DNA of 64,000 nucleotides, taken from NCBI GenBank assembly GCA_023416955.1, contig JAEZGM010000019.1, positions 62,001 through 126,000 on the forward strand, in the 5' to 3' direction. Position numbers and translations under genes: made by a program. Of this stretch, positions 8,319 to 16,595 are shown one piece after another. Within the stretch, counting starts at the first letter, position 1. Each line of letters starts with the position of its first letter. Source of the DNA: Bacillota bacterium. Lineage in GTDB: Bacteria > Bacillota > Clostridia > Oscillospirales > Acutalibacteraceae. The notes beneath the pieces are model-generated. The model had not been told where the DNA came from and ran no database searches. It worked only from the letters and a program-made list of their open reading frames with translations.

Positions 8319-9338
8319 ATGGATTATCGGCATAAGCTTATGCGAGGAACTGTCAGTGCCGTCACGAATAAGGCGCTTCATGATATACGCAATGACCCGA
8401 AGCGCTCAATCCGCAACCTGGCGGATTTGGGCGAGCTGTTTTCAACTTCCGCCACGCAGCGGCACTTCTTTTCTCTTGCCCGCGGTATTTTGAAAAATCC
8501 TGCAAATCCTTACAATGAATTGCTTGTGAAAATGACGAAAAACGTCAATCTTGATTCTGTGCGCACGCTGAGTGTAAATTTCGGATACACCGTTCTGAGC
8601 TACGGCGCGGAACTCCTTCGCCGGCATCAATTGGAACTGAACCGCCGGATTCCGTGGCTGATTATTTTTGATCTTAAGGAAACCGGAGGAAAGCGGATTT
8701 CTTTACAGCAAATCTCCGCTTATATCACGGACGCGATTGCGCTTGGCATTTACACCTTTATTTTTATGGCTGATCAACCCTCTGATATGGATTCAATTTT
8801 CCGTATCTGCGATTTGTTTACGGAATGTGTCTTTTTTGTGGCCTGTTCTTCCGATATGATGATGGAAGACAATGTGGAGACGACCCGAACGAAGTCCAAT
8901 TTGATTGTTTCGCTTGACGCAACCTCCTATTTTATCACGGATCACATCGCGCAAGCGTTCCACAGGCTTAGAAATGACGGCTGCTTTTTTGGTTTTCATG
9001 CCATTTATAGCGATGAAAATATTCCCCGGCTTACATCGGATGAATTTACACATCAGATGATTAAGGAAGGCTGTCTGATCGGTACTTACGTCAATCAGAA
9101 TGCAAGGTTGGAGGAGCTGGAAAACCGGGTTTACAGTTTCGCTTGTAAAAAGCGCGGAAAGAATGGAGAACCGTTGTTTGCGATGGACTTCTATCGCGAT
9201 ATCAGCTATGTGGGAAAATCTATTTCCTGCGGCAATTATATGATGATTCGCAGTGACGGTACTGTACCCGGGTATCAGAAAAATTTGAACGGTATGTCGC
9301 TGCCGGACTTGATGAAAACGGGCGCGGCTTTGTACTGA
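8319..9338 (+). CDS. Radical-SAM homologue without the Fe-S cluster motif
   Basis: This 339-residue protein follows, segment by segment, a common clostridial radical-SAM family whose core reads IPWAI-DPTSACNLxCxGCWAAEY and then TGGEP. Here the segment reads RIPWLIIFDLKETGGKR: about a dozen residues holding CxxxCxxC are missing. GGEP, which helps bind SAM, is replaced by ADQP. The C-terminal part (FAMDFYRDISYVGKSISCGNYMMIRSDGTV) aligns with the normal FTMDF...GGRxYLHINANGD region, but the following PC is gone. It cannot carry the cluster, so it is probably a pseudoenzyme with a binding or regulatory role. The RBS AAAGGAG and clean frame argue for an expressed gene. The family match is from memory of the motif pattern. 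Confidence 0.7.
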   Translation: MDYRHKLMRGTVSAVTNKALHDIRNDPKRSIRNLADLGELFSTSATQRHFFSLARGILKNPANPYNELLVKMTKNVNLDSVRTLSVNFGYTVLSYGAELLRRHQLELNRRIPWLIIFDLKETGGKRISLQQISAYITDAIALGIYTFIFMADQPSDMDSIFRICDLFTECVFFVACSSDMMMEDNVETTRTKSNLIVSLDATSYFITDHIAQAFHRLRNDGCFFGFHAIYSDENIPRLTSDEFTHQMIKEGCLIGTYVNQNARLEELENRVYSFACKKRGKNGEPLFAMDFYRDISYVGKSISCGNYMMIRSDGTVPGYQKNLNGMSLPDLMKTGAALY

Positions 9339-9455
9339 AAAACGCTCCGAACTTAAACGGACATAAAACTAACAGTTTATTCATAGTTTATTCAGTCATA
9401 CGGTACATTTTGGTGTTAATATAAAAGACAGCTAGTCATACGAAGGAGTATGGTA

Positions 9456-9848
9456 ATGGATAGATTAAGACGATGGATGGCAGGGCGCTATGGGACGGAT
9501 CAGCTTTCGGTTGCGCTTCTGATTCTTTATGCGGTTTTGTATTTTACGGCGCAGCTTACGCGGTTCGCCCCGCTCGCATGGATTTCGATAATTCCTTTCG
9601 TGTTGTGCGTTTACCGTATGTTTTCCCGTAATATTTCTCAGCGTTACCGCGAAAATACAGTATTCATGAAATACTGGGGGCCGATAGCCGGTTGGTTTAA
9701 AAGGCTGGGCGCGATGGCGCGGGACCGCAAAACACACCGGTATTTTAAATGCCCGAATTGTTCCGGAAAGCTACGTGTGCCAAGAGGGAAAGGTAAGATT
9801 GCCATCACCTGCCCCGTATGTAAAACGGAATTTATTAAAAAGACATAG
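9456..9848 (+). CDS. Small membrane protein with C-terminal zinc ribbon
   Basis: This 130-residue product has two hydrophobic helices near residues 18-65, a basic linker, and a C-terminal zinc ribbon CPNC-x18-CPVC. The start is ATG 9456, seven bases after AAGGAG; an ATG at 9450 is too close to the RBS. Similar proteins are scattered through Clostridia with no assigned function. It stands alone between a pseudo-radical-SAM gene and a strong terminator. Confidence 0.75.
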   Translation: MDRLRRWMAGRYGTDQLSVALLILYAVLYFTAQLTRFAPLAWISIIPFVLCVYRMFSRNISQRYRENTVFMKYWGPIAGWFKRLGAMARDRKTHRYFKCPNCSGKLRVPRGKGKIAITCPVCKTEFIKKT

Positions 9849-9850
9849 TA

Positions 9851-9891
9851 AAAAGCCGTATGTCCGTGAAAAATGGACATACGGCTTTTTT
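9851..9891 (+). terminator. Strong intrinsic terminator
   Basis: AAAAGCCGTATGTCC (9851-9865) pairs with GGACATACGGCTTTT, followed by a T run. The perfect 13-15-bp stem is probably bidirectional. Confidence 0.92.
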
Positions 9892-9893
9892 TA

Positions 9894-10059
9894 CTAGGGC
9901 TTGTTTGTAAAATGATGAGAAATGTGCGAATTACTGAAATATCAGCGTGGAACGGTGCGATCGAGTGAATCTGCTAAGAGTTTAGATAGAAAAACCGGAA
10001 TAGAAACTTGCGTTTATGGGTTTTATTCCGTTGTTTTTCTTTTTACAAACAAGACCTAG
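9894..10059. mobile_element. 166-bp MITE with 19-bp terminal inverted repeats
   Basis: The left end CTAGGGCTTGTTTGTAAAA (9894-9912) and right end TTTTACAAACAAGACCTAG (10041-10059) are inverted repeats with one mismatch. No coding capacity lies between. CTAG occurs in the same orientation at both edges and may be a 4-base target duplication, as some IS5-group elements make. A related copy lies at 22375-22495. The remaining gap to 10222 is AT-rich and shows nothing further except an RBS (AGAAGGGGG). Confidence 0.75.
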
Positions 10060-10222
10060 ATGATTTTAACAGATTTATCATATATATTATAATTTTTTCT
10101 GAGAATACATTGAAAAAAATTACAATATTTTATATAATCTATGTATATATTCTGGAATTTGAATATTTATAAGGAAATTTGGCGAAAACAAAAATCACTA
10201 TCGGCGAGAAGGGGGTTCGCAC

Positions 10223-10858
10223 ATGGCGGACAGTAATCAGAATGAGCTTGCGCGGCAATATGAAGAGCTGATCTGCAAGCTTCCCGGTGTCATTCACTCG
10301 AGCGTTATTTTTTCTAATCAGGATATTTCTGAAATCCATGTTCTGGCCGATACAAGAAGATCCCCAAAGCAAATTGCGAGGGATATCGAATCAGCTATCA
10401 CTGCGCAGTACGGGGTTATTGTTGACCATAAAGTGATCAGCATTGCACAGATTCCGACGGTGAATCAGCCAAAGCTGCGTGGAAGGCTGATTTTCGATGA
10501 AATCAATATTTCTAAAAATAAGGAGCGCTCCACGGCTGCGGTTACGCTGGCCAATGGGGAAGCGTCTTATTCCGGAAGCGCTTCGTCGCTCAATGACAGC
10601 CTGGAGGTCAATAAAATGATTTGCCAGGCAACGCTGGCCGCAGTGGAAAATTTTTTGGAGGAAGCCGTTCAGCTTTCCGTCGCGGATGTAAAGACCTTTG
10701 ACCTTGGCGGGCAGGAAGCGGTAGCGGTATGCGTTGCGGCAAAATCGGGCGGCAGAATTGACCGGTTAATTGGCAGTGCCTTTATTGGGGACGACAGCGG
10801 AATCGCCGTTGTTAAGGCGGCACTGGACGCACTGAACCGGAAAATCACCACTGTCTAA
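10223..10858 (+). CDS. Conserved hypothetical protein, 211 aa
   Basis: The protein is soluble, with no signal or membrane segment. Residues 1-75 look like a small alpha/beta module (LPGVIHSSVIF, then EIHVLADTRRSPKQIARDIESAI, positions only). Residues 90-211 form a second module in which VTLANGEASYSGSA recurs in style and ends in KAALDALNRKI. That pattern is reminiscent of the allosteric domain of 2-isopropylmalate synthase, but the resemblance is too weak for an assignment. A clear AGAAGGGGG RBS and even codon use support a real gene. It is followed by the inverted-repeat/peptide unit and an HD-GYP gene. Confidence 0.75.
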   Translation: MADSNQNELARQYEELICKLPGVIHSSVIFSNQDISEIHVLADTRRSPKQIARDIESAITAQYGVIVDHKVISIAQIPTVNQPKLRGRLIFDEINISKNKERSTAAVTLANGEASYSGSASSLNDSLEVNKMICQATLAAVENFLEEAVQLSVADVKTFDLGGQEAVAVCVAAKSGGRIDRLIGSAFIGDDSGIAVVKAALDALNRKITTV

Positions 10859-10935
10859 ACTCCATTCGGGTCGGACGGCCCGCTTAACCAGAAAAAATCA
10901 GGTTTGCAAACAAGCACTACATAATAAGCGAAGCG

Positions 10936-10991
10936 GATATAGCCTGTTTTCATAGCGAAGAAACAGAGTCCAATTAATGGAGGGCTATATC
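10936..10991 (+). promoter_or_regulatory. Possible SD-sequestering stem before the 26-aa gene
   Basis: GATATAGCC (10936-10944) is perfectly complementary to GGCTATATC (10983-10991), which overlaps the GGAGGG Shine-Dalgarno at 10979-10984. Inside, CTGTTT (10944-10949) can pair with AAACAG (10961-10966). Folding would partly mask the RBS, so translational control or a riboswitch-like leader is possible. No known class was recognised. Confidence 0.45.
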
Positions 10992-10993
10992 TA

Positions 10994-11074
10994 ATGAAAA
11001 CTAAAATCATGATGGCTTTGACCGCAGTTCTGTCTGTTTTGGCAACTGCTGGCGCAATGTTCTCTTGGAAGTGA
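10994..11074 (+). CDS. 26-residue hydrophobic peptide
   Basis: The ATG lies nine bases after GGAGGG. The product starts MKTKIMMALTAVLS, then continues with a second alanine-rich hydrophobic stretch and ends FSWK. It is one amphipathic-to-hydrophobic helix with basic residues at both ends, like a small membrane or exported signal peptide. No cysteine is present, so a cyclic AgrD-type thiolactone is unlikely. It lies within an 18-bp inverted-repeat unit, 52 bases before a membrane HD-GYP gene. Its small size keeps confidence moderate, but the RBS is excellent. Confidence 0.55.
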   Translation: MKTKIMMALTAVLSVLATAGAMFSWK

Positions 11075-11126
11075 GCTAATACTATTTTTTGCAAACCTGA
11101 TTTTTATATTTTCAAAGGGGGTCAGT

Positions 11127-12419
11127 ATGAGCCGTTCATCGAAAATATACGCGTATTTTATTTCTACAGTTGGACTTTTACTGGGCTTTTACTGCACCTA
11201 CATATATATCGCTTCTATCGCCGCGAGTTCTGACATAAATGAAGAGTTGCTCCAGTTTGGTGTGTTGTTTATATTGTATGTTATTTGCCGCTGTTTTCCT
11301 ATTTATATACGTGATGATTATGCTATAGACATGTCGTTTATCTGCAATTTTGCCACAGTATTATGCAAGGGTCCAGCTGCAGCGGTCGCTTTAATCTTGA
11401 TTAGCGCACCGTTTATTTTTGAGCCGTCACATGTGGAAGAAAAAAAGTATATTACAATCTTCAACACTTCTCCTCTAAAGACGGCGTTTAATACAGCCAA
11501 TTTCATTTTGTCAATATTTATTTCGGGCTCTCTTTACCAGGTATTTGGTGGGAAGGCTGGCGATCTTTCTTTACCAACCATTATTGTTCCTGTGTGTATC
11601 CTTGTATTCTTTACAATATTTTTAAATAGCTGTTTTTTAATGGCCCTTTTTTCTCTGGATCATAAAATATTGTTTTTTCCTGCAATATTAAAAAATCTTA
11701 TAGATTTTTTGCCTAATATGATCGCTGCAGCGCCGATTGGATATTTTATTGCGAAATTTCTGACTATGGAAAACGGCGAATATCTGGTTTTGCTGTTTAT
11801 GCTGCCGCTGATGCTGGCAAGGTACAGCTTTGTGCTTTACCTTGATACCAAAAAGAATTACTATAACATGGTGAAAACGCTGACGGCTGCGCTGGAGGCA
11901 AAAGACCCGTATACGGAAGGGCATTCCCATCGGGTGGAGATTTATGCAAAGCAGATTGCAAAGAGAATGCATCTGCCCGCTTATGATATTGAGGATATCC
12001 AGGTCGCTGCTCTGCTGCATGACGTGGGAAAGATCGGTATCGACGACCAGATTTTGAATAAGCCCGGAAGCCTTACTGAAGAGGAAAGAACCGTTATTAT
12101 GGAGCACCCCCAAATCGGCGTAAATATTATGAAAAATGTGAAGCTCAGCAAGACGGCGAAAACGATTATTCTCCATCACCACGAGCGCTATGACGGCAAG
12201 GGGTATCCTGACCATACAGCGGGGGATGAGCTCCCGATTGAAGTGTACGTTGTTGCGCTTGCGGACGCGTACGACGCGATGACCAGCAACCGTCCCTACT
12301 GCGGCAGCCGGACGACCGAGCAAGTCGTACAGATTGTTCAGGAGGAAAGCGGAAAGCAGTTTCATCCCAAAGTGGTTGAGGCTTTTTTACAGGTACTTCG
12401 GGATGAGGAAAAGATTTAG
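11127..12419 (+). CDS. Membrane-bound HD-GYP domain protein
   Basis: This 430-residue protein has six or seven hydrophobic helices over residues 1-235 and an HD-GYP phosphodiesterase domain from about 250 on. Conserved features are EGHSHRV, LLHDVGKIGI (HD pair near residues 296-299), HP in IMEHPQIG, and HHHERYDGKGYPD, which carries the GYP-type motif. Family members hydrolyse cyclic di-GMP or related dinucleotides. The N-terminus lacks a recognised sensor motif. The RBS AAAGGGGG precedes ATG 11127. A DUF5317 gene follows after 18 bases. Confidence 0.88.
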   Translation: MSRSSKIYAYFISTVGLLLGFYCTYIYIASIAASSDINEELLQFGVLFILYVICRCFPIYIRDDYAIDMSFICNFATVLCKGPAAAVALILISAPFIFEPSHVEEKKYITIFNTSPLKTAFNTANFILSIFISGSLYQVFGGKAGDLSLPTIIVPVCILVFFTIFLNSCFLMALFSLDHKILFFPAILKNLIDFLPNMIAAAPIGYFIAKFLTMENGEYLVLLFMLPLMLARYSFVLYLDTKKNYYNMVKTLTAALEAKDPYTEGHSHRVEIYAKQIAKRMHLPAYDIEDIQVAALLHDVGKIGIDDQILNKPGSLTEEERTVIMEHPQIGVNIMKNVKLSKTAKTIILHHHERYDGKGYPDHTAGDELPIEVYVVALADAYDAMTSNRPYCGSRTTEQVVQIVQEESGKQFHPKVVEAFLQVLRDEEKI

Positions 12420-12437
12420 GCCGCATGGGAGGTTCCT

Positions 12438-13019
12438 ATGATTCTTTCTGTTTTCGCTGTGGCGGGAATCCTTGTAGGGCTGATACGGAACGCCTTGCGC
12501 GGAGAAAAAACCACGCTGAGCAGAATCGCGCAGATGCGCGGACTGTGGCTGCCCATTCTGGGAGCGCTGTTGGACGGTTTGTTCAGCTGGGTGCCTTCCA
12601 TGGCGGTAAGGGTGCCCGCGCTGCTGACGATAGCCAGTTATCTGTGTATTTTTATATTCTTATTGTTGAATCACCAATATTTATTCCCCACGGTATTAAT
12701 GGCGACAGGTTCTCTCAGTAATTTTTGCGTAATTGCGGCAAACCGGTTTCGTATGCCGATTTCTACTGCGGCGCTTGCCATGTATCCCGGCATGACGCCC
12801 GAGGAGGTATATGCGAAAAGAGCCAACTACTTCGTGGCCACAAATGGCGCAAAGCTTTATCCTTTGGGGGACATTATCCCTGTTCCACTGTACGGCTGGG
12901 GCGGATTTGTCAGTGTGGGCGATTTGGTACTGGGTGTGGGGTTAACGCTTTTTATCGTTTATTTATTAATACAGAAGCGTCCCGCATATAAAGCGAAACA
13001 TTACAGACGCGCCGGGTGA
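12438..13019 (+). CDS. DUF5317 membrane protein
   Basis: This 193-residue membrane protein has four or five hydrophobic segments and the family's conserved NxFRMPxS motif (ANRFRMPIS) followed by a soluble loop. It ends in a last helix and a basic tail. The start is ATG 12438 behind GGGAGG; the upstream in-frame position at 12425 is not needed. It is probably translated with the HD-GYP gene. The function of DUF5317 is unknown. Confidence 0.75.
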   Translation: MILSVFAVAGILVGLIRNALRGEKTTLSRIAQMRGLWLPILGALLDGLFSWVPSMAVRVPALLTIASYLCIFIFLLLNHQYLFPTVLMATGSLSNFCVIAANRFRMPISTAALAMYPGMTPEEVYAKRANYFVATNGAKLYPLGDIIPVPLYGWGGFVSVGDLVLGVGLTLFIVYLLIQKRPAYKAKHYRRAG

Positions 13020-13047
13020 ACGGGTTGGTTCCTACCGGTGCGTTTTT
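13007..13047 (+). terminator. Intrinsic terminator after the DUF5317 gene
   Basis: ACGCGCCGG (13007-13015) pairs with CCGGTGCGT (13035-13043) with one mismatch and is followed by TTTTT. It overlaps the stop codon. Confidence 0.6.
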
Positions 13048-13110
13048 GTGTTATTTATGGAGAAAATGATCTCTTTGTAAAGGAGTTTCGCCCCCTTGTA
13101 TCGGCGTGGA

Positions 13111-13139
13111 TTCCCAATCAGGCAAAAGTATGGTACAAT
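13111..13139 (+). promoter_or_regulatory. Extended -10 promoter of niaR
   Basis: TGG-TACAAT, an extended -10 with hexamer 13134-13139, lies 17 bases after TTCCCA (13111-13116). It is about 40 bases upstream of the niaR start. Confidence 0.55.
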
Positions 13140-13176
13140 ATGCAGCAAAGAATAACGAATGATCGGAGGTACGACC

Positions 13177-13695
13177 ATGGACGCAGCGCAAAGACGCCGG
13201 GAGATTTTAGAGGTATTAAAACAAAATGAAGATCCTGTGAGCGCGGGGGCACTTGCCTCGCAATTCCACGTCAGCCGGCAGATTGTTGTGGGGGATATCG
13301 CGCTCCTGCGGGCGGCGAACGAGGAAATCTTTGCCACGCCAAGGGGCTATGTTATGAACCGCGGGACAGGCGAAGGCAGTATCGTCCATACTATTGCGTG
13401 CAGGCACAGCCGTGAAAACCTTGCGGAAGAGCTGTACATTATAGTGGACAGCGGCTGCGGTTTGCAGGATGTCATTGTCGAACACCCGGTGTACGGCCAG
13501 CTTTCCGGTCAGCTGCATATTTTTTCACGCCTTGATGCGGATATTTTCTTGGAAAAGCTGGAAAAAGACCACGCTGTGCCGTTAAGCAACCTGACGGACG
13601 GAGTTCATCTTCATACGGTATTGTGCCGTTCTGAACAGGCATACGAGCAAATGCTTCAAAAACTAAGGGAGAAAAAAATATTATTCACAAAGTAG
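13177..13695 (+). CDS. niaR: NAD-synthesis/niacin repressor NiaR
   Basis: This 172-residue regulator has an N-terminal winged helix-turn-helix (residues 1-60, VSAGALASQFHVSRQIVVGD) and a C-terminal 3H domain with conserved histidines in CRHSRENL, IVEHPVYGQL and GVHLHTV. NiaR (YrxA) binds nicotinic acid as corepressor and represses NAD synthesis or niacin transport. The start is ATG 13177 behind CGGAGG; ATG 13159 lies upstream of that RBS. The adjacent niacin transporter gene confirms the role. Confidence 0.9.
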   Translation: MDAAQRRREILEVLKQNEDPVSAGALASQFHVSRQIVVGDIALLRAANEEIFATPRGYVMNRGTGEGSIVHTIACRHSRENLAEELYIIVDSGCGLQDVIVEHPVYGQLSGQLHIFSRLDADIFLEKLEKDHAVPLSNLTDGVHLHTVLCRSEQAYEQMLQKLREKKILFTK

Positions 13696-13696
13696 C

Positions 13697-13758
13697 TTGA
13701 CATTTTGAAGCTCTCTGTTTACAATTGTCATTATAGGTGTAAAGACACATGTAAAGAC
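13697..13758 (+). promoter_or_regulatory. niaX promoter with tandem NiaR-like boxes
   Basis: TTGACA (13697-13702) and TACAAT (13720-13725) are spaced by exactly 17 bases. Just downstream, TGTAAAGAC occurs twice (13738-13746, 13750-13758) with a 12-base period. The complement GTCTTTACA resembles recognised NiaR sites, and the place over the transcription start fits repression. The match to NiaR is inference from context. Confidence 0.7.
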
Positions 13759-13786
13759 TAAAATTTGTAAAAAAGAGGCAAAGACG

Positions 13787-14389
13787 ATGAAACACAGAAC
13801 CAGACTGCAAAGTATTACGATTGCTGCGCTGCTGAGCGCGCTCGGAATTGTAATTGCGATGTTTTTTCCGAAGATTCCCATTCCCCCAGCCTCATTCACA
13901 CTGGCAATCCATGTTCCGATTTTTATCGCAATGTTTATTTCACCGCCGGTGGCCGCAGCGGTTGCACTGGTCAGCGCAACCGGTTTTTTCTTCATCGGGC
14001 TGCCTGTTACCATTGTACTCCGTGCGCTGAGCCACATTGTTTTTGCGCTCGTGGGTTCGATGATCTTAAAGAAGAATCCCGGCGTACTGGCGACGCCCGG
14101 AAAGGCAACTGGGTTCGGGTTAATGATTGCGGTGCTCCACGCTGCCTGTGAGGTGGCGGCGGTAACACTGTTCTACGCGGCGACCAGTCCGTCCTTGCTC
14201 CACTTTACAAACGGGTTTGGGTACTCTGTATTGCTTTTGGTCGGCTTGGGGTCGGTCGCACATAGCATGGTCGACTTTGGAATCGCGATCTTTATTTGGA
14301 AGCCTTTGCTCCGCGTTGTTCAGATTCCCGTAAGCGCCAAGATTATGCCGAAAAGGAATAAGACTGAGAACGCCGGAGTGAAAAACTAA
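13787..14389 (+). CDS. niaX: Niacin transporter NiaX
   Basis: This 200-residue membrane protein has about six helices and a basic start MKHRTRLQSITIAALLSALG, typical of ECF-type substrate-binding subunits. Position next to niaR and behind TGTAAAGAC operators identifies it as the NiaX niacin-uptake component. The energising ECF ATPases are presumably encoded elsewhere and shared. Without the context, another ECF S component would be possible. Confidence 0.8.
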   Translation: MKHRTRLQSITIAALLSALGIVIAMFFPKIPIPPASFTLAIHVPIFIAMFISPPVAAAVALVSATGFFFIGLPVTIVLRALSHIVFALVGSMILKKNPGVLATPGKATGFGLMIAVLHAACEVAAVTLFYAATSPSLLHFTNGFGYSVLLLVGLGSVAHSMVDFGIAIFIWKPLLRVVQIPVSAKIMPKRNKTENAGVKN

Positions 14390-14681
14390 AATATAGAGTG
14401 TAGCCACGCTTCATTTTGCAATACATATCATTTTTCTGCGCCGTTCGCTGTTTTGTACAGTGAACGGCGTGCTTCGTTGTATAACATTTACATATAATGA
14501 AGATTGATACATATAAAACGACATACAATACAAAAACAAACGACATAATCAGACTATATTGGTGTAACTTTACATATCTTTTTTCAAACTTAGCCGGAAG
14601 CATTTGTGAAAAGAAGTAGTATAATGAAAACAATTATGATTGAAAGAACTTTAGTATGAAGCTCTTTGGGAGGGTATTGAT
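14390..14681. other. Intergenic region before the hydrogenase block
   Basis: A 12-bp hairpin with one mismatch (14439-14450 with 14458-14469) lies here without a T run, so it is a weak terminator at best. A perfect TATAAT at 14620-14625 has no good -35. It is the best candidate start for the ech-hyp transcript. No small gene is convincing. Confidence 0.4.
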
Positions 14682-16595
14682 TTGCCGGTCATTGTTTTTT
14701 TGATTTGCTTCCCGTTTGCTGCTGCGATCATACTGTCGATGATGAAGCACCACGGGAAAAAGCGAAAGTATTTTATCTTTGCCAGCTGCGCGCTGATTGC
14801 GGCTGCCTCCGTTTATTTTGCGGTTGAAGTGCTGGTCTCCGGAAAAGACATGGCGTATCTGACGGAAACGCATGCCATCGACACCGTCATGCTGATTGGG
14901 GAATTGGGCATGATGGGTCTGATTCTTTATTTTGCCTTTCGGTACAAAAAATACTATGTCGCGCTGCTTTCCGTGGTACAGACGGGGCTGATCACGTGGC
15001 TTGAGTTAACCGGCGGCAGCAAAATCGAGGGGTATCATATCAGGACGGACAGGCTGACCGTTATCATGGTACTAATCGTCGGGATCGTCGGCACGCTAAT
15101 CTGCGTTTATGCCGTAGGCTATATGAAAGACTACGAGGAGCACCATACGGAGGTAAAAGACAGAAGGTCTTTTTTCTTCGCCATGCTGTTTGTTTTCCTT
15201 GGCGCTATGTGCGGATTGGTGGTTTCCAGCAATCTGACCTGGATTTACTTCTTCTGGGAAATTACAAGTCTTTGCTCTTTCCTGCTGATTGGCTACAACC
15301 AGCAGGAACAGGCAATTCACAATTCCTTCAAGGCTTTGTGGATGAACCTTTTGGGCGGGCTCGCGTTCGCGGTTGCGATTGTGTACAGCGCGCTGGTGCT
15401 GCATGTTTCCGAGCTTGAAAAACTGGTTACGACGGGCACGGGTACCGCTGTTGCCCTGATTCCCGTCATTCTTCTCGCATTTGCCGGGCTGACAAAAAGC
15501 GCGCAGATGCCGTTTTCGGGCTGGCTTTTGGGCGCTATGGTCGCCCCCACCCCGACTTCCGCGCTGCTGCACTCCGCAACAATGGTGAAAGCGGGTGTTT
15601 ACCTGCTGATTCGGCTTGCCCCCGCGCTGCACGGCAATCTTGCCGGAACCATGGTGACGACAATCGGCGGATTCACGTTCTTTGTTACGTCGCTCCTTGC
15701 CATTTCTCAGAGCGATGGCAAAAAAGTGCTGGCTTACTCCACTGTTTCCAATCTGGGACTGATTACGGCCTGCGCCGGAGTCGGCCTGCATGAAGCTGTC
15801 TGGGCGGGTATTCTGCTGATGGTGTTCCATGCGGTTTCGAAGTCGTTGATGTTCCTTTCTGTCGGCGCGGTCGAAAACAGCACCGGCAGCCGTAATATTG
15901 AGGATATGCACGGCCTGATCGTCAAGCTGCCTGAGCTGGCGCTTCTCATGATTATCGGAATTGCCGGTATGTTCCTGGCACCGTTCGGAATGCTTATTTC
16001 AAAGTGGGCGGCTCTCAAAGCCTTTGTTGATTCTAAAAATGTATTGCTGGTCACGTTTCTTGTATTCGGTAGCGCCTCCACCCTGTTTTATTGGACAAAG
16101 TGGCTGGGTAAGCTGGTGTCGATGATTCATGGCTCTCAGCGCCTGCCTAACACCACCAAGAAGAATGAGTGGATTTCCCTGATTACACACGCAGTTATCA
16201 TGATACTGCTGGTTATTCTTTTCCCGTTCGTATCTTCCGGACTGGTGGAACCGTTTCTTGCCGGCATGTTCCACGACAGCGCGCCCGCCATTATCAGCAG
16301 CGGCAACATCAACATCATGCTGATGATGCTGTGCATGATTCTGATTCTTCCCATTGCGGTGCGTTTTCTTACGTTCGGCAAAAAGGAAAAGGTCGTAATG
16401 TCATATATGGGCGGCGGCAACGCGGGGAACGACCGTGCGTTCATCAATTCCTACGGTGAAACAGAGAAAATGTACCTGGCAAACTGGTATATGGAAGATT
16501 ACTTCGGCGAAAAAAGACTGCTGAGTCCCTCACTGATTCTCTCAACCGTGACGATTACCGTGCTGATGGTTCTTACGATCGGGGGTGCGCTCTGA
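14682..16595 (+). CDS. echA: Ech hydrogenase subunit A, ion-pumping antiporter-like
   Basis: This 637-residue polytopic membrane protein is homologous to complex I NuoL/M and Mrp antiporter subunits. In Ech it couples ferredoxin-driven H2 formation to ion translocation. The proton-antiporter core shows AGLTKSAQMPFSGWLLGAM-type residues near 270 and HSATMVKAGVYL, with conserved lysines and histidine. The length equals that usual for EchA. The start is TTG 14682, seven bases after GGGAGGG. It is the first gene of echABCDEF, and its stop overlaps echB by one base. Confidence 0.93.
   Translation: MPVIVFLICFPFAAAIILSMMKHHGKKRKYFIFASCALIAAASVYFAVEVLVSGKDMAYLTETHAIDTVMLIGELGMMGLILYFAFRYKKYYVALLSVVQTGLITWLELTGGSKIEGYHIRTDRLTVIMVLIVGIVGTLICVYAVGYMKDYEEHHTEVKDRRSFFFAMLFVFLGAMCGLVVSSNLTWIYFFWEITSLCSFLLIGYNQQEQAIHNSFKALWMNLLGGLAFAVAIVYSALVLHVSELEKLVTTGTGTAVALIPVILLAFAGLTKSAQMPFSGWLLGAMVAPTPTSALLHSATMVKAGVYLLIRLAPALHGNLAGTMVTTIGGFTFFVTSLLAISQSDGKKVLAYSTVSNLGLITACAGVGLHEAVWAGILLMVFHAVSKSLMFLSVGAVENSTGSRNIEDMHGLIVKLPELALLMIIGIAGMFLAPFGMLISKWAALKAFVDSKNVLLVTFLVFGSASTLFYWTKWLGKLVSMIHGSQRLPNTTKKNEWISLITHAVIMILLVILFPFVSSGLVEPFLAGMFHDSAPAIISSGNINIMLMMLCMILILPIAVRFLTFGKKEKVVMSYMGGGNAGNDRAFINSYGETEKMYLANWYMEDYFGEKRLLSPSLILSTVTITVLMVLTIGGAL

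Larger units (their letters stand above)
10893..11105. repeat. Perfect 18-bp inverted repeats flanking a peptide gene
   Basis: AAAAATCAGGTTTGCAAA at 10893-10910 is repeated exactly, inverted, at 11088-11105. The 213-base unit contains one small gene and an internal RNA-like stem, and nothing else. It could be a non-autonomous mobile unit or a long-range RNA pairing. Confidence 0.65.

Noticed and set aside
10994..11074. AgrD-like cyclic autoinducer
   Set aside because: The peptide has no cysteine or serine in the usual ring position and no agrB is nearby.
14439..14469. Terminator after niaX
   Set aside because: The hairpin is good but no T run follows on either strand.
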